The notes beneath the pieces are model-generated. The model did no database searches, was not told the origin of the DNA, and was given only the letters and a program-made list of their open reading frames with translations. From Kribbella monticola (lineage in GTDB: Bacteria > Actinomycetota > Actinomycetes > Propionibacteriales > Kribbellaceae): DNA of 64,000 nt. The DNA is taken from positions 62,001-126,000 of the forward strand of contig NZ_QFXK01000027.1 of the NCBI RefSeq assembly GCF_003261635.1, written 5' to 3'. Positions 34,890-44,075 of the stretch are shown piece after piece (within the stretch, counting starts at the first letter, position 1; every line of letters starts with the position of its first letter). The translations under genes and the position numbers were made by a program.

Positions 34890-36350
34890 CTACTGAGCGG
34901 CGTCTTCGCGGGCCCGCCGCGGGAGGGCGAAGGTCACCAGCAGGCTGATCACCAGCAGGCCGACGGCGACCAGCGTGCTGGTCTTCGTGGCGCCGAGGAA
35001 CTGGTGGGCCGGGATCAGCTGGAAGAACACCGTGCCGATCACCGCGACTCCGATCGCACCGCCGAACTGCTGCATCGAGGTCAGTACGCCGGACGCCGAG
35101 CCGGCCGCTTTGTCGTCGATCGAGGCCAGGATGATGTCGAACAGCGGCGCGAACACCATGCCCGAGCCGATCCCCATCACCAGCGTCGCCGGCACCAGGT
35201 TCCAGATCGTGGTCTGCACGCCGTAGTGGTGCAGAGTGAACCAGACTCCGGTCGTCGCGATCGCCATCACGACAATGCCGAGCTGGAGCGCCTTCCGGCC
35301 GAACCGCGGGGCCAGCAAGCCGGCCGAGAGCGGGGCGCCGATCGCGATGCCCAGCGAGAACGGCACCATCGCGAGGCCAGCTCGCAGCGGGCTGTAGTGC
35401 AGGCCGAGCTGGGTGAACAGGTTGAACACCAGCATAAAGCCGGACATCGCCAGGAAGAACGTGGTGATCACGCCGAGACCCGCGACGTACCCACGGTTGC
35501 GGAACAGCGACGGGTCGATCACCGGGTTGCCGGACCGGCGCTCGCGCCAGCCGAACAGAGCGAACACGGCGAAGGACGAGATGATCATCGCGATCGTCCA
35601 GGCCGGCCAGTCGAGCTCGCGGCCTTGCACCAGCGGGTAGATCAGCAGGCCGCTGGCCAGGCTGACCAGGATCACGCCGGCCGCGTCGAGCCGGGTGGCG
35701 CCCGGCGTCTTCAGCTCGGGCATGAACCGCAGTGCTCCGAGCACGGCCAGAATGCCGAGCGGCACGTTGATGAAGAAGATCATCCGCCAGCCGGTGCCGA
35801 ACAGGTCCGCCTTGATCAGCAGGCCGGCGATGACCGGACCGGCGACCGCGGACAGCCCCATCACGGGGCCGAACATGCCGAACGCCTTACCGGTCTCCTC
35901 GGCCGGGAAGACGGACTTCAGGATGGCGAAGCCCTGCGGGATCATCACCGCGCCGAGGAGCCCTTGGGCGACCCGGCTGCCGATCAGCAGTTCGGGTGAG
36001 GTCGCGAGCCCGCAGAGTGCGGAGGCGATGGTGAACCCGACCGCGCCGATCAGGAACAGCCGGCGCCGCCCGACCAGGTCGCCGAGCCGCCCGAACGTGA
36101 TCAGGCCGATCGCGAACGCCAGCGTGTACCCGGCCAGCATCCACTGCAGCGCGGATTCGGAGCCGCCCAGTTCGGCCCGGATCGAGGGGGCGGCGATGTT
36201 GACGATGGTGGCGTCGACGAGGTCCATGATCTCGGCGAGCAGCACGGTGCCGAGCACGATCCAGCGCCACTTGTACGCCGTACCGGTGGCGGGCGCGGTC
36301 TGTTCGGGGCCCGGGGGCGGGGCGGTGTCGGTGGTGAGGGAGGTGCTCAT
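34890..36350 (-). CDS. DHA2-family (14-TMS) MFS drug exporter
   Basis: 486 residues from ATG at 36350 with AGGAG upstream. EmrB/QacA-type features: VDATIVNIAAPSI in the first helix region, FGRLGDLVGRRRLFLIGA (motif A), GSRVAQGLLGAVMIPQG (motif B region) and GPVMGLSAVAGPVIAGLL (antiporter motif C). Fourteen hydrophobic segments fit DHA2 antiporters that expel drugs or other small molecules using the proton gradient. It diverges from a TetR regulator across three palindromes, the usual substrate-inducible pump arrangement. Confidence 0.9.
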   Translation of the reverse strand: MSTSLTTDTAPPPGPEQTAPATGTAYKWRWIVLGTVLLAEIMDLVDATIVNIAAPSIRAELGGSESALQWMLAGYTLAFAIGLITFGRLGDLVGRRRLFLIGAVGFTIASALCGLATSPELLIGSRVAQGLLGAVMIPQGFAILKSVFPAEETGKAFGMFGPVMGLSAVAGPVIAGLLIKADLFGTGWRMIFFINVPLGILAVLGALRFMPELKTPGATRLDAAGVILVSLASGLLIYPLVQGRELDWPAWTIAMIISSFAVFALFGWRERRSGNPVIDPSLFRNRGYVAGLGVITTFFLAMSGFMLVFNLFTQLGLHYSPLRAGLAMVPFSLGIAIGAPLSAGLLAPRFGRKALQLGIVVMAIATTGVWFTLHHYGVQTTIWNLVPATLVMGIGSGMVFAPLFDIILASIDDKAAGSASGVLTSMQQFGGAIGVAVIGTVFFQLIPAHQFLGATKTSTLVAVGLLVISLLVTFALPRRAREDAAQ

Positions 36351-36367
36351 CGGTGGCTCCTACAATT

Positions 36368-36414
36368 CGAACGGTGTTCGTGAACGAACAATGTTCTACA
36401 TGCGAACAGTGTTC
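36368..36414. promoter_or_regulatory. Triple palindromic operator of the TetR/MFS pair
   Basis: Three GAAC-N3-GTTC palindromes: CGAACGGTGTTCG (36368-36380), GAACAATGTTC (36386-36396) and GAACAGTGTTC (36404-36414), centred 17-18 bases apart, with a fourth half-site near 36424. The rightmost touches the putative -35 of the TetR gene and the leftmost abuts the MFS ribosome site, so binding would block both genes. Confidence 0.75.
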
Positions 36415-36440
36415 CCGTCAAGTACGGTGTTCGCTACAGT
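36412..36440 (+). promoter_or_regulatory. Candidate leaderless promoter of the TetR gene
   Basis: TTCCCG (36412-36417), 17-base spacer, TACAGT (36435-36440). The predicted transcript start falls at or next to the ATG at 36447, and no ribosome site is present, so translation is probably leaderless. Confidence 0.45.
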
Positions 36441-36446
36441 GGTCGC

Positions 36447-37160
36447 ATGAACCCATCGCCGTGGCAGCCGCTCAGCCCCGAGAAGCCGGCCCGTCCCGCC
36501 CGTACGCCGCTGAACCGCGAACGGATCGTCGACGCGGCGATGCGGATCCTGCTCGACCAGGGCTACGAGGCGGTCTCGATGCGCAAGGTCGCGCAGTCGC
36601 TCGAGACCGGCCCCGCCTCGCTCTACGCGCATGTGGCGAACAAGCGAGAACTCGATCAGTTGCTGGTCGACCGGGCCGCGGCCGACATCGAGCTACCGGT
36701 GGCCGATCCGGCCAGGTGGCAGGAACAGCTGAAGGACATGCTGCGGTCGACGCTCGAGGTGATGCGGGCCAATCCCGGCGTGGCCCGGGCGGCCATCGGG
36801 CAGGTGCCGCTGGGGGAGCGCGCCCTGGACAGCACCGAGGCGATGCTCGCGATCCTCAAGGCCGGCCGGGTGCCGGATCAGGCGGCGGCGTGGGCGATCG
36901 ACATGCTCCATCTCTACGTGACCGCGGTCGCCTTCGAGGAGAGCGTGCAAGGTGCCAGCGGCTGGACGGTGGACGATGTGGAGTCGTTCGTGGCCGGCAT
37001 GCGGCACCATTTCGCGAGTCTGCCGGCCGACCGCTACCCGTTCACTGTGGCGCTGGCTGGTGCACTCACTGCCGGTGCACTGGGTGACGAGCGCTTCGAG
37101 TTCGGCCTCCAGGTCATGATCAGCGGCCTGGCGGCGATGGTTCCCCCTGAGGAGCGGTGA
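36447..37160 (+). CDS. TetR-family repressor
   Basis: 237 residues. The N-terminal helix-turn-helix lies at about residues 26-70 (RIVDAAMRILLDQGYEAVSM, RKVAQSLETGPASLYAHVAN). The C-terminal part fits the TetR_C ligand-binding class (MLHLYVTAVAFEESV). It almost certainly represses the divergent MFS exporter and itself through the palindromes between them. Its last 41 bases overlap the converging MerR/GyrI gene. Confidence 0.9.
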   Translation: MNPSPWQPLSPEKPARPARTPLNRERIVDAAMRILLDQGYEAVSMRKVAQSLETGPASLYAHVANKRELDQLLVDRAAADIELPVADPARWQEQLKDMLRSTLEVMRANPGVARAAIGQVPLGERALDSTEAMLAILKAGRVPDQAAAWAIDMLHLYVTAVAFEESVQGASGWTVDDVESFVAGMRHHFASLPADRYPFTVALAGALTAGALGDERFEFGLQVMISGLAAMVPPEER

Positions 37161-37959
37161 GTGGCTCCTGTAACTCGGTGACCCACTGAGCGGGGTCTTC
37201 GGGGCAGTCCAGGTAGAGCTCACGCGCCGGGCCGCTCGAACGGTGGCCGTTGTCGTCGATCCAGCGAGCCAGTGCCTGCCACGCGGGGAGTACCTCATCG
37301 ATGGGCCCTCGATGCACCAGAGTCGCAGCCCGCACGGCCGGTGTGTCGACCACACTGAGTCCGTTCAGCTCTCCGTCGTACGGGACTGCAGCCGGTACTG
37401 CGGCCTGCAGCCTCACCTGGTCGCCGGACGTCTCGTAGAAACAGGTCAACCGGCCGGACGGTACGACGCCTGTTGCCCCAGGCAACCGTTGACCGAGCTC
37501 GGCGCACAGCGGCCGGATCACCGGGCCGATCTGCTCCGGCCTGAAGTCCTCCGCGACACCTTCGAGGGCGACGTACCGGGTGGCCGGCAGGTCCTTCAGG
37601 ACCACAGCCGGTACTTCGTTGCCCAGCTCGATGCTGTGCAAGCGCGACTCGACCTGCGTGAGCCGCGCGGCGCTCTCGGCCACCTCGGCTTCGAGTTCCG
37701 CGCGGCGTAGCGCGAGCATCGCACGGACCTCGACCAGGCTGATCTCATCGGCCAGCATCGTGCGGACCTGCTCGAGCGTGAAGCCGAGATCCTTGAGCGC
37801 GACGATCCGGTTCAGATCCGCCAGTTGTGCGGCCTCGTAGCTGCGGTACCCCGTTGCCTCGTCGACGTGGGCGGGCCGGAGCAGGCCGATGGCGTCGTAG
37901 TGGCGCAGCATCCGTACCGACACCCGGCCGTGCCGGGCGAAGTCCCCGATCGCGAACAT
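37120..37959 (-). CDS. MerR-family regulator with GyrI-like effector domain
   Basis: 279 residues. N-terminal MerR helix-turn-helix (FAIGDFARHGRVSVRMLRHY, DAIGLLRPAHVDEATGYRSY), a coiled-coil dimerisation helix (about 80-115, RRAELEAEVAESAARLTQVE) and a C-terminal GyrI/AraC-like small-molecule domain (KDLPATRYVALEGV). This is the BltR/BmrR-type layout. The 3' end overlaps the TetR gene by 41 bases in convergent orientation. Its target is unclear; the amidase gene 3 bases upstream on the same strand suggests it could be second in an operon with it. Confidence 0.88.
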   Translation of the reverse strand: MFAIGDFARHGRVSVRMLRHYDAIGLLRPAHVDEATGYRSYEAAQLADLNRIVALKDLGFTLEQVRTMLADEISLVEVRAMLALRRAELEAEVAESAARLTQVESRLHSIELGNEVPAVVLKDLPATRYVALEGVAEDFRPEQIGPVIRPLCAELGQRLPGATGVVPSGRLTCFYETSGDQVRLQAAVPAAVPYDGELNGLSVVDTPAVRAATLVHRGPIDEVLPAWQALARWIDDNGHRSSGPARELYLDCPEDPAQWVTELQEPLTAPQGEPSPPGR

Positions 37960-37962
37960 GAT

Positions 37963-39288
37963 TCAGAGTGAACCAGCAACGAGGTCCGCGAAGGTGATCG
38001 CGGTGTCGTCCTCGTGGAACGGGCCGATCACCTGGGCTCCGACAGGCAGACCGCTGGACTCGATCGGCATGCTCACCGCGGGCAGTCCGGTCAGCGAGGC
38101 GTGCGAGATCCAGAACACCTGCGCGTCGTAGGGGCGGCCGTCGATCGTGCGTTCGTCGAACGGGCGGTCGTCATGAGGGAAGGCGGCCGTGAAGCTGGTC
38201 GGGCAGATGAGGACGTCGACATCCTCGAAGTACGCCTGCCAGGTCGCCCTCGTCGCCAGTCGCCGGTGCTCGTGGTCGAGGATCTGCCGCAGACTCGCGA
38301 AGTCCTCGTCGCCGCCGCCGTTCAGCGCGAAGAAGAGCCCGACCTGGAAGCCGAAGTCCTCTGCCTGAGCGCTCGGATCGACACCCTCGGGCCAGCCCTC
38401 GACGAGCTTCACACCTTGCCGGGCGAGCGAGTCGATCTGGTCGGACAGCGCCGCACCGACCTGAGCTGTCACCGGTGCGTCAGGGTGGTCGAGGACGAAG
38501 CCCACGCGGTACTCGTGGACCTTGCGGTGGCGTGGTGGCTCCAGTCGCCATGACATCGCCTTGCCCAGCGGACCGCCGGTGACTTGGAGTGCGGTCCGCA
38601 GATCGGCCGCCGACCGGGCGAGCGGGCCTACGCTCGACAGCGTGGGGAACTCGGTGGCGGGCGCTGGTGGGCCGGGTGGCTGGAAGCCGTCCAGCGGTAC
38701 GACGCCAGCGGTCGGCTTGACGCCGTACACGCCGCAGTAGGCCGCAGGAAGGCGGATCGAGCCGACCAGGTCGGAGCCGTACTCCAGGTAGGTCAGCCCG
38801 GCCGCGAGTGCCGCGGCACCGCCCCCGCTGGAGCCACCCGGCGTCCGCGTGAGATCGTGCGGGTTGTTCGTACGGCCGTAGAGCTCGTTGCTGGTCTGGC
38901 CGAAGTCGCCGAGCATCGTGTGCACGTTGCTCTTGCCGACGATGATCGCGCCGGCTCCGGCCAGTCGCTCGACAAGCGTCGCAGACGTGTCAGGCACATA
39001 GTCGGCGAAGGCAGGATCACCCCACGTCGTCCGCAGACCTGCGACGTTGATCGCATCCTTCACAGTCATCGGTACGCCGTGCAGCGGGCCGAGGGCAACG
39101 CCCGACGCGACCGCCTGGTCGGCGACCGTCGCCTGGCGCAGCGCGTACTCCGGACGCGTCTCCACGATGGCATTCACCTCCGTGTCGGCGGCGATCCTGG
39201 CGAGGAGTTCCTCGGTGAGCTCACGGGACGAGGCCTGGCCGGCGCTGATCGCATCGGCCGCCTGCTGCGCAGTACGGAATTCGTTCAT
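37963..39288 (-). CDS. Amidase signature family hydrolase
   Basis: 441 residues from ATG at 39288; an upstream GTG at 39312 is possible. The Ser-cisSer-Lys triad is visible: Lys in GVPMTVKDAINVAG, Ser in TPGGSSGGGAAALAAG and Ser in GSDLVGSIRLPAAYCGVYG. It hydrolyses a carboxamide; the family is broad and the substrate cannot be named. No signal peptide. It precedes the MerR/GyrI regulator gene by 3 bases, so the two may be co-transcribed. Confidence 0.9.
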   Translation of the reverse strand: MNEFRTAQQAADAISAGQASSRELTEELLARIAADTEVNAIVETRPEYALRQATVADQAVASGVALGPLHGVPMTVKDAINVAGLRTTWGDPAFADYVPDTSATLVERLAGAGAIIVGKSNVHTMLGDFGQTSNELYGRTNNPHDLTRTPGGSSGGGAAALAAGLTYLEYGSDLVGSIRLPAAYCGVYGVKPTAGVVPLDGFQPPGPPAPATEFPTLSSVGPLARSAADLRTALQVTGGPLGKAMSWRLEPPRHRKVHEYRVGFVLDHPDAPVTAQVGAALSDQIDSLARQGVKLVEGWPEGVDPSAQAEDFGFQVGLFFALNGGGDEDFASLRQILDHEHRRLATRATWQAYFEDVDVLICPTSFTAAFPHDDRPFDERTIDGRPYDAQVFWISHASLTGLPAVSMPIESSGLPVGAQVIGPFHEDDTAITFADLVAGSL

Positions 39289-39337
39289 GAGGCCAGCAGT
39301 ACGGTCTGACACCGTGTCAGGGTCAACCCCCCGGGTA

Positions 39338-39925
39338 CTAGCTCTGGTGGTCGGTGGCGAGGCGGCCGTGGAGGTGCCAGTCGTGCCAGCCGTCTGCGTG
39401 TTTGATGGCTTGCCGCATCATTCCCTCGAGCGGATAGCCGGTGCGCTCGGCGACCTTGCAGGAGGCGGTGTTTGCCGTGGAGTGGTGGATGGAGAGGCGG
39501 TGGAAGCCGAGGTGGCCGAAAGACCAAGCTGACAAGGCGTTCACGGATTGCGTGGCGATGGACCGGCCACGGGCTGCGGGGATCACCCAGTAGGAGAGGT
39601 CGGCGGACGCTTCGGCCAGCGAGATGTTGCGGAGGCCGATCTGGCCGAGTGGCTGGTCGTCGCTGTCGACGACGGCCCAGCTCGCCGAGCTCTCGGTGTC
39701 CCAGTGACCGGCCCACTGCCTGGTCCATTCGACTGCTTCGTCGAGGCTGTCGAGTCGCCGGACATGCCAGCGCTGGATGTCCGGACACGAGAAGGCCTGC
39801 TGGACGACTGGGGCGTCGCCTGCTCGCCAGGGCCGTAGTACCAGGCCGTCGCTGGTCGCGAGCTGGGGCTGGGCGCCGTCCCGGAGCGTTCCCTCGGGCA
39901 GCGCCGGCTCCACAAGCAGAGGCAT
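39338..39925 (-). CDS. GNAT N-acetyltransferase (RimJ/RimL-like)
   Basis: 195 residues. Typical features: LVLRPWRAGDAPVVQQAFSC at the start, SYWVIPAARGRSIATQSVNA for the acetyl-CoA pyrophosphate loop, and GFHRLSIHHSTANTASCKVA with GYPLEGMMRQAI at the end. It acetylates an amine of a protein N-terminus, antibiotic or metabolite. ATG at 39925 lies one base-step after a TAGGAT -10 element, so the mRNA is probably leaderless. Confidence 0.87.
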   Translation of the reverse strand: MPLLVEPALPEGTLRDGAQPQLATSDGLVLRPWRAGDAPVVQQAFSCPDIQRWHVRRLDSLDEAVEWTRQWAGHWDTESSASWAVVDSDDQPLGQIGLRNISLAEASADLSYWVIPAARGRSIATQSVNALSAWSFGHLGFHRLSIHHSTANTASCKVAERTGYPLEGMMRQAIKHADGWHDWHLHGRLATDHQS

Positions 39926-39931
39926 GCCGAG

Positions 39932-39969
39932 ATCCTAGTGGGACGGTCAGGCGACGCTGATAGGTAGAT
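39932..39969. promoter_or_regulatory. Back-to-back -10 elements for two leaderless genes
   Basis: Minus strand TAGGAT (39932-39937) is 6 bases before ATG at 39925. Plus strand TAGATT (39964-39969) is 8 bases before GTG at 39978. Neither gene has a Shine-Dalgarno sequence. Confidence 0.45.
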
Positions 39970-39977
39970 TGTGGTGT

Positions 39978-42830
39978 GTGGTGAGTCCCGGCTTTGACGT
40001 GGCGGCATTGCAGCGGGCGTTGAGCAAGGAACTGCGTGGCTCGGTTGCGTCGGACGCGCGGAGCCGAGCGTTGTACGCGGCCGATGGTTCGAACTACCGG
40101 GCGGTGCCGGACCTCGTCGTAGTGCCTGCCGATCAGGAGGATCTCGCCGGCGCGGTGAGCCTGGTCGCGGCCGCGGGAGCGCCCGTCGTACTGCGCGGCG
40201 GCGGTACGTCGATGGCAGGGAACGCGATCGGCGGGGTGGTGATCGACGGGTCGCGGCACGTGAATCGGATCCTCGAGATCGATGCCGAGCGGCGGCGTGC
40301 GGTGGTGGAGCCGGGCGTGGTGCTGACCGATTTGCTGGCGGCGGCGAGGCCGTACGGGCTGGCGTTCGGGGCGGATCCGTCGTCGGGCTCGCGGGCGACG
40401 CTCGGCGGGATGATCGCCAACAACGCGTGTGGGGCGCATTCGGTTGCCTGGGGTACGACGGCGGACAACCTGCTGGGTCTTGACCTGGTTCTCGCCGATG
40501 GGACGAGGCTGCGCATCGACGGTGCCGAGCTGCGTGGTGAGCGAGCGTTCTCGATCGAGCGTGCCTTGCATGAGTTGGTGGAGCGGAACGAGTTACTGAT
40601 CCGGCGGCGCTTCGGGCAGTTCAGCCGGCAGATCTCGGGCTATGCGTTGCATCGGTTGCTGCCGGAGTACGGGTTCGATGTCGCGAGGCTGATGGCTGGG
40701 AGTGAGGGCGGGTTTGCGGCGATGCTGCGGGCGACGATCGCGCTGACTCCGTTGCCGGCGGCAAAGGTTTTGTGTGTGCTCGGATTCGTCGACTCGATCA
40801 CGTCGGCGGACTGTGTCCCGGTCGTGTTGCGACACGGCCCGCTGACAATGGAGTCGATCAACTCCGACTTGGTCGAGCGATTGCCGACCGAGGTGCGGGA
40901 GGCCGCAGTACAGGCGGGGTTGCCTGCTGGGCGTGCGTGGTTGCTGGTCGAGGTCGGTGGTGCCGACGAGGTTGCTGCGGCTGAAGCGGCCAGGCAGTTG
41001 ATCGAGGAACTCCGCGACTCGGGTTCACCGGCGACCGCGTCCCTGGTGACCGAGGCCGGAGCGCAGGCGGTGCTTTGGCGATGCCGCACCGACGCGGCCG
41101 GTCTGGCGACTCGGCGAGCCGACGGTGCCGAAGCCTGGGGTGGCTGGGAGGACGCCGCCGTACCGCCTGCACGCCTTGGTGCCTATCTGCGTGGGCTCGA
41201 CGACCTCCTTTCCCGGCACGGGTTGTCCGGCGCGTCGTACGGGCACTTCGGCGAGGGCTGCATGCACATGCGGATCGATTTCGACTTGCTCAGCCGGCGC
41301 GGTCTCACCACGTACCGAGCGTTTGTCGAGCAGGCCACGGACCTCGTCGTCGAGCTCGGCGGCTCGGTGTCGGGGGAGCACGGCGACGGGCGGGCGAGGT
41401 CGGAGTTGCTGACTCGCATGTACGGCGCCGACGGGGTGCGGCTGTTCGGCGAGCTGAAGCGGATCTGGGATCCGGCCGGCGTGATGAACCCGCACATGAT
41501 CGTCGATCCGCCGCCGCTGGACGCCGGCATCCGGCATCAGGGGGCGGCGAAGGATCGCAAGCTGTTGACGATGTTCGACTACCCGGCCGACGATCACGAC
41601 TTCGCGCAGGCGCAGCGCCGGTGCGTCGGGATCGGCAAGTGCCGACAGACGTCCGGTGGGGTGATGTGCCCGAGCTACCAGGTGACGCGGGAGGAACTGC
41701 ACTCCACGCGTGGACGGGCGCACCTGCTGTGGGAGATGCTCGAAGGTGACCTGATCACCGACGGCTGGCGATCGACCGAGGTGCGCGATGCGCTCGATCT
41801 TTGCCTGTCCTGCAAGGGGTGTCAGTCGGACTGTCCGGTGAACGTCGACATGGCGACGTACAAGGCCGAGTTCACCCATCACCACTACGCGCGCCGGCCG
41901 TGGGCGCGCCCGTTGTCGCACTGGTCGATGGGCTGGCTCCCGCTCTGGTCCCGGTTCGCTTCGCGCGCTCCACGGCTTGCGAACTGGTTGGCCGCGGCGA
42001 GGCTGGTGAAACGACTGGGCGGGATCGCTGCCGAGCGCGAGGTGCCGGCCTTTCCGGCAGAGACCTTCACCGACTGGTTCGTTGCTCGCAGCAAGAAAAT
42101 TGGTGCCCAGGGCAAGGTGTTGCTCTGGCCGGACACGTTCACCAACTATCTCGCGCCGGAGGTCGGTCGGGCCGCGGTCGAGGTGCTCGAGGCCGCGGGG
42201 TACGAGGTCGTGCTGCCGGACAAGGGAGTGTGCTGCGGTCTCACCTGGGTCTCGACCGGCCAGTTGAGCACGGCCAGACGCGTCATGGAGCGCTCTCTCG
42301 CGGTCCTGGCGCCGCATCTGGCCGCCGGTACGCCGATCGTCGGGCTCGAGCCGAGTTGCACGGCGGCTCTTCGCCAGGAGCTCCCTGACCTGCTGGCCGG
42401 CAACCCGCTCGCCGCGGCCGTCGCCGGTTCGACGCAAACGTTCTCCGAGTTTCTGAGCGGAGCTGATTGGGAGCCGCCGCGGGTCGGCGGAGCGGCGCTG
42501 GTGCAGACGCATTGCCATCAGCACGCCGTACTCGGCTTCGACGCCGACCGGAAACTGATGAAGGCCGCGGGCATCGAAGCGCGGATTCCCGACTCAGGGT
42601 GTTGCGGCCTGGCCGGCAACTTCGGCTTCGAACGCGACCACTACGCCGTTTCCAAGAGCATCGGAGAGCGCGTTCTCCTGCCCGCTGTTCGAGCGGCGGA
42701 CCCATCTACAGAGATCGTCGCCGACGGCTTCAGCTGCAGAACCCAGATCGCCCACGCCACGAACCGCCACCCGGTCCACTTGGCCCAAGTCCTGGCAGCC
42801 GCTCTACGTCGGCAGAGCTCGTGCGGGTGA
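39978..42830 (+). CDS. D-lactate/glycolate dehydrogenase-like FAD and 4Fe-4S fusion oxidoreductase
   Basis: About 950 residues; GTG at 39978 chosen on the leaderless-promoter argument, with TTG at 39969 and GTG at 39981 as alternatives. Order: PCMH-type FAD domain (LRGGGTSMAGNAIGG, about residue 75), FAD-oxidase C-terminal domain (YGHFGEGCMHMRID), ferredoxin-like domain (CVGIGKCRQTSGGVMCPSY and CLSCKGCQSDCPVNVD), and two CCG domains (KGVCCGLTW, DSGCCGLAGNFGFE). This is the Dld2/GlcD-GlcF fusion type that oxidises a 2-hydroxy acid and passes electrons to quinone. Its stop adjoins that of the converging M20 peptidase. Confidence 0.87.
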   Translation: MVSPGFDVAALQRALSKELRGSVASDARSRALYAADGSNYRAVPDLVVVPADQEDLAGAVSLVAAAGAPVVLRGGGTSMAGNAIGGVVIDGSRHVNRILEIDAERRRAVVEPGVVLTDLLAAARPYGLAFGADPSSGSRATLGGMIANNACGAHSVAWGTTADNLLGLDLVLADGTRLRIDGAELRGERAFSIERALHELVERNELLIRRRFGQFSRQISGYALHRLLPEYGFDVARLMAGSEGGFAAMLRATIALTPLPAAKVLCVLGFVDSITSADCVPVVLRHGPLTMESINSDLVERLPTEVREAAVQAGLPAGRAWLLVEVGGADEVAAAEAARQLIEELRDSGSPATASLVTEAGAQAVLWRCRTDAAGLATRRADGAEAWGGWEDAAVPPARLGAYLRGLDDLLSRHGLSGASYGHFGEGCMHMRIDFDLLSRRGLTTYRAFVEQATDLVVELGGSVSGEHGDGRARSELLTRMYGADGVRLFGELKRIWDPAGVMNPHMIVDPPPLDAGIRHQGAAKDRKLLTMFDYPADDHDFAQAQRRCVGIGKCRQTSGGVMCPSYQVTREELHSTRGRAHLLWEMLEGDLITDGWRSTEVRDALDLCLSCKGCQSDCPVNVDMATYKAEFTHHHYARRPWARPLSHWSMGWLPLWSRFASRAPRLANWLAAARLVKRLGGIAAEREVPAFPAETFTDWFVARSKKIGAQGKVLLWPDTFTNYLAPEVGRAAVEVLEAAGYEVVLPDKGVCCGLTWVSTGQLSTARRVMERSLAVLAPHLAAGTPIVGLEPSCTAALRQELPDLLAGNPLAAAVAGSTQTFSEFLSGADWEPPRVGGAALVQTHCHQHAVLGFDADRKLMKAAGIEARIPDSGCCGLAGNFGFERDHYAVSKSIGERVLLPAVRAADPSTEIVADGFSCRTQIAHATNRHPVHLAQVLAAALRRQSSCG

Positions 42831-44015
42831 TCAAGCTGGGCCGAGGAGGCGGAGGGCGGTGAGGGCGTAGGTTCGGGCGGCGATGAGGAGTTCGGTGACG
42901 GCGACCGATTCGTCGGGACGGTGGGCCTGGGTGGTGACCGAGCCGGGGCCGAGGACGATGACCGGTACGCCGAGGTCGCGGGCGACGAAGCCCCCGTCGC
43001 AGGCCGCCGTCCAGCCACCGAGCGGCAGACCTGGACCGCCCGCATCGGCAAGTGCGCCATCCGCGACCCATACGAGCGAGCTCGATGAAGCCGTTTCGAA
43101 GGCCGGCATCTCCATCGGCATCTCGAGGTCGAACGTCAGGCCGCGCTGCGAGAGCCCGAGCCCTTCGACCCTGGCCCGGAGCTCGGCCAGTACGGCGTCC
43201 GGCGATTCGCCGGGCAGCAACCGCCGGTCCGCGATCACCACGCACTCGGCCGGCACGATCGAGCCGCCGGTGCCACCGTCGATCCGGCCGACACTCCAGG
43301 TCGCCGCCCCGAGCAGCGGATGCGGCGAAGCGGCCAGTTCCTCGTGCAGACGTTCGATCTCGCCGACGACCGCGACGGCCCCGTAGATCGCGTTGGCGCC
43401 GCCGTCCGGGTTGCCTGCATGGCTGGCGCGACCGTGGATCTCAACCCGCAGGTAGGAGTCGCCCCGAGCGCCGATGATGGTCTGGAGATCAGTCGGTTCC
43501 GCCGTGATGCACCCGAGGAACGAACGGTCGACCGATTCGACGTACGAGCGGATGCCCTTGCCGGTCTCCTCCTCGTCCACCATCGCGGCCAGCTCGACCG
43601 GTCCCGAGAGTGGGACGCCGCGGAGGGCCGCGAGTGCGATGAGGGCCGCGGCAAGTCCGCCCTTCATGTCGGAGGCGCCGCGGCCGTAGAGCCGCCCGTC
43701 GATCAGTTCGCCACCGAAGGGATCCCTGGTCCAGCCCTCGCCAACCGGTACGACGTCCGTGTGGCCGAGCAGGAGCAGCCCGGGTCCATCACCGCCGGGC
43801 AGCACGACGGACACATTGTCGCGGCCGGGCTCGACAGGAGCCGCAAGCACCTCCAGGCCGAGGTCCGTGGCTGCGGCACTCAAAGCAGCCACGGTTGCCG
43901 CTTCGTCGCCCGGCGGATTCTGACCTGTTGCCTGGAGCAACGACTGTGCCGTACGGACGAGCAGGTCCTCGTCGATCCGGTCGAGGACGGTTTGCTCGGT
44001 GGGGGAGAGGCTCAC
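42831..44015 (-). CDS. M20-family metallopeptidase (ArgE/DapE-like)
   Basis: 394 residues. Metal and catalytic positions are visible: LLLLGHTDVVPVGEGW (His, Asp), GRGASDMKGGLAAAL (bridging Asp) and MVDEEETGKG (catalytic Glu pair). The dimerisation domain starts with GRASHAGNPDGG. It deacylates an N-acyl amino acid or cleaves a small peptide with two zinc ions. Which of the acetylornithine, succinyl-diaminopimelate or peptidase activities applies is not determinable. Confidence 0.9.
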   Translation of the reverse strand: MSLSPTEQTVLDRIDEDLLVRTAQSLLQATGQNPPGDEAATVAALSAAATDLGLEVLAAPVEPGRDNVSVVLPGGDGPGLLLLGHTDVVPVGEGWTRDPFGGELIDGRLYGRGASDMKGGLAAALIALAALRGVPLSGPVELAAMVDEEETGKGIRSYVESVDRSFLGCITAEPTDLQTIIGARGDSYLRVEIHGRASHAGNPDGGANAIYGAVAVVGEIERLHEELAASPHPLLGAATWSVGRIDGGTGGSIVPAECVVIADRRLLPGESPDAVLAELRARVEGLGLSQRGLTFDLEMPMEMPAFETASSSSLVWVADGALADAGGPGLPLGGWTAACDGGFVARDLGVPVIVLGPGSVTTQAHRPDESVAVTELLIAARTYALTALRLLGPA

Positions 44016-44075
44016 TGACTTCCCTTCGCGAAGAACGCAGCGGATCCGGGGAGTCTGCAGCCTCCCCAGAACAAG

